Program-made: the position numbers and the translations under genes
Shown: positions 28,509 to 29,016 of the stretch, piece by piece
How the letters are laid out: each line of letters begins with the position of its first letter
How positions within the stretch are numbered: the stretch's first letter is position 1
DNA from: a virus
Reading direction: 5' to 3' (one strand)
DNA length: 29,016 nt
IMG/VR virus record: IMGVR_UViG_3300017750_000069
Location: 1-29,016 of that record
The notes under the pieces: model-generated
What the model was told of the DNA's origin: nothing
Seen by the model: only the letters and a program-made list of their open reading frames with translations
The model's database searches: none

Positions 28509-29016
28509 TTGTCCTAGAACATGAGCAGGGAAGTAATGAGTGGTTTGCCGCACGATTGGGTAGACCCTCAGCTTCTATGTTTAACAAGTTCATTACATCA
28601 GCAGGGAAGGCTAGTACATCAGCCGATAGTTATATAAACGAGTTGATTGCTGAACGACTTACTGGTTTGCGTGTTCCTATCTATGTTAACGAGCATATGG
28701 AAAGGGGTACAAGGCTAGAGCCTGAAGCCAGAGAGATGTATGAGTTTGTCACTGACCAGAAAGTAACAGAATATGGGTTTATACTGGATGATTCTGAAGA
28801 GTTTGGTTGTTCACCTGATGGTTTGGTGGGTGAGGATGGCGGCATAGAGATCAAATGTCCTGCTGATTCCACTATGATAGGCTATCACAGAAACAATAAA
28901 TCTTTTATCAACAAATACAAACAACAAATCATGGGCTGTATGATGATTACAGGGCGTAGTTGGTGGGATTTAATGGCGTACTCTGAAACTATACCCCATC
29001 TTATTGTAAGAGTGGA
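28505..29016 (+). CDS. YqaJ/lambda-Exo type exonuclease, 3' truncated by window edge
   Basis: It starts at GTG 28505, overlapping the upstream TGA, with AAAGG four bases upstream. 170 codons are in the window and the frame is still open at 29016. Motifs of the PD-(D/E)xK YqaJ family are present: EHEQGSNEWFAARLGRPSAS at 5-24, RGTRLEPEAREMYE near 67-80, D105 in CSPDGL, E115 and K117 in EIKCP. It digests one DNA strand 5' to 3' and loads the annealing protein encoded just before, a Red-like pair. Confidence 0.9.
   Translation, partial: MIVLEHEQGSNEWFAARLGRPSASMFNKFITSAGKASTSADSYINELIAERLTGLRVPIYVNEHMERGTRLEPEAREMYEFVTDQKVTEYGFILDDSEEFGCSPDGLVGEDGGIEIKCPADSTMIGYHRNNKSFINKYKQQIMGCMMITGRSWWDLMAYSETIPHLIVRV

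Noticed and set aside
1-29016. tRNA genes, CRISPR arrays, insertion sequences
   Set aside because: No cloverleaf-like segment with a T-loop, no regular spacer-repeat array and no transposase was seen by reading; a tRNA scan was not run.

Overview
The window is a 29 kb piece of a tailed phage genome with a podovirus (short-tail) layout. No cellular housekeeping gene, rRNA, tRNA, CRISPR array or insertion sequence is visible. The order TerS, TerL, portal, Bbp19-like protein, scaffold, capsid, small capsid-associated protein, T7-gp11-like adaptor, nozzle, three internal virion proteins, fibres, lysis matches BPP-1-like and related marine podoviruses. An M15 endolysin, sigma70-like promoters and small basic proteins that I know mostly from marine phages suggest a Gram-negative, probably aquatic, host. 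This host call is inference.

Layout. (1) 1-576: 3' part of a metallophosphoesterase, probably the end of a rightward early operon. (2) 610-1965: leftward operon of five small genes, one an HTH protein, with overlapping starts and stops, ended by a terminator at 578-599. (3) 1966-2218: divergent promoter region. (4) 2219-21968: rightward late structural operon. It holds putative TerS, small genes, TerL, a Cys/His protein, portal, scaffold, capsid with its own leader and terminator, tail adaptor, a nozzle carrying an inserted discoidin-like domain, three AT-rich internal virion (ejection) genes, fibre adaptor, fibre and two accessory genes. (5) 22002-23460: lysis cassette with several small membrane proteins and an M15 peptidase. 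(6) 23461-24241: leftward chain of four very small, highly basic proteins. (7) 24361-27616: leftward early/replication operon with a Cro/CI-type regulator, an HTH replication initiator with an internal iteron-like array, a possible helicase loader, a two-HTH protein, NinB-like and NinG recombination proteins, a small membrane protein and two unknowns, ended by a terminator at 24256-24276. (8) 27617-29016: divergent operator/promoter and a rightward early operon with a DUF1071 single-strand annealing protein and a YqaJ/lambda-Exo type nuclease that runs off the window.

How it fits together. The regulator at 27416-27616 sits beside a perfect palindrome that covers the -35 boxes of two divergent promoters, so one protein could control replication (left) and recombination (right). 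The annealing protein and exonuclease form a Red-like pair, and NinB/NinG-like proteins on the other arm could process the intermediates. The late operon builds and fills the particle. Several genes shorter than 60 codons (1094-1255, 23018-23110, 23682-23855, 23855-23953, 25358-25480) are supported by start/stop overlaps, ribosome binding sites or recognisable families. No integrase is visible, so lifestyle cannot be decided from this window.
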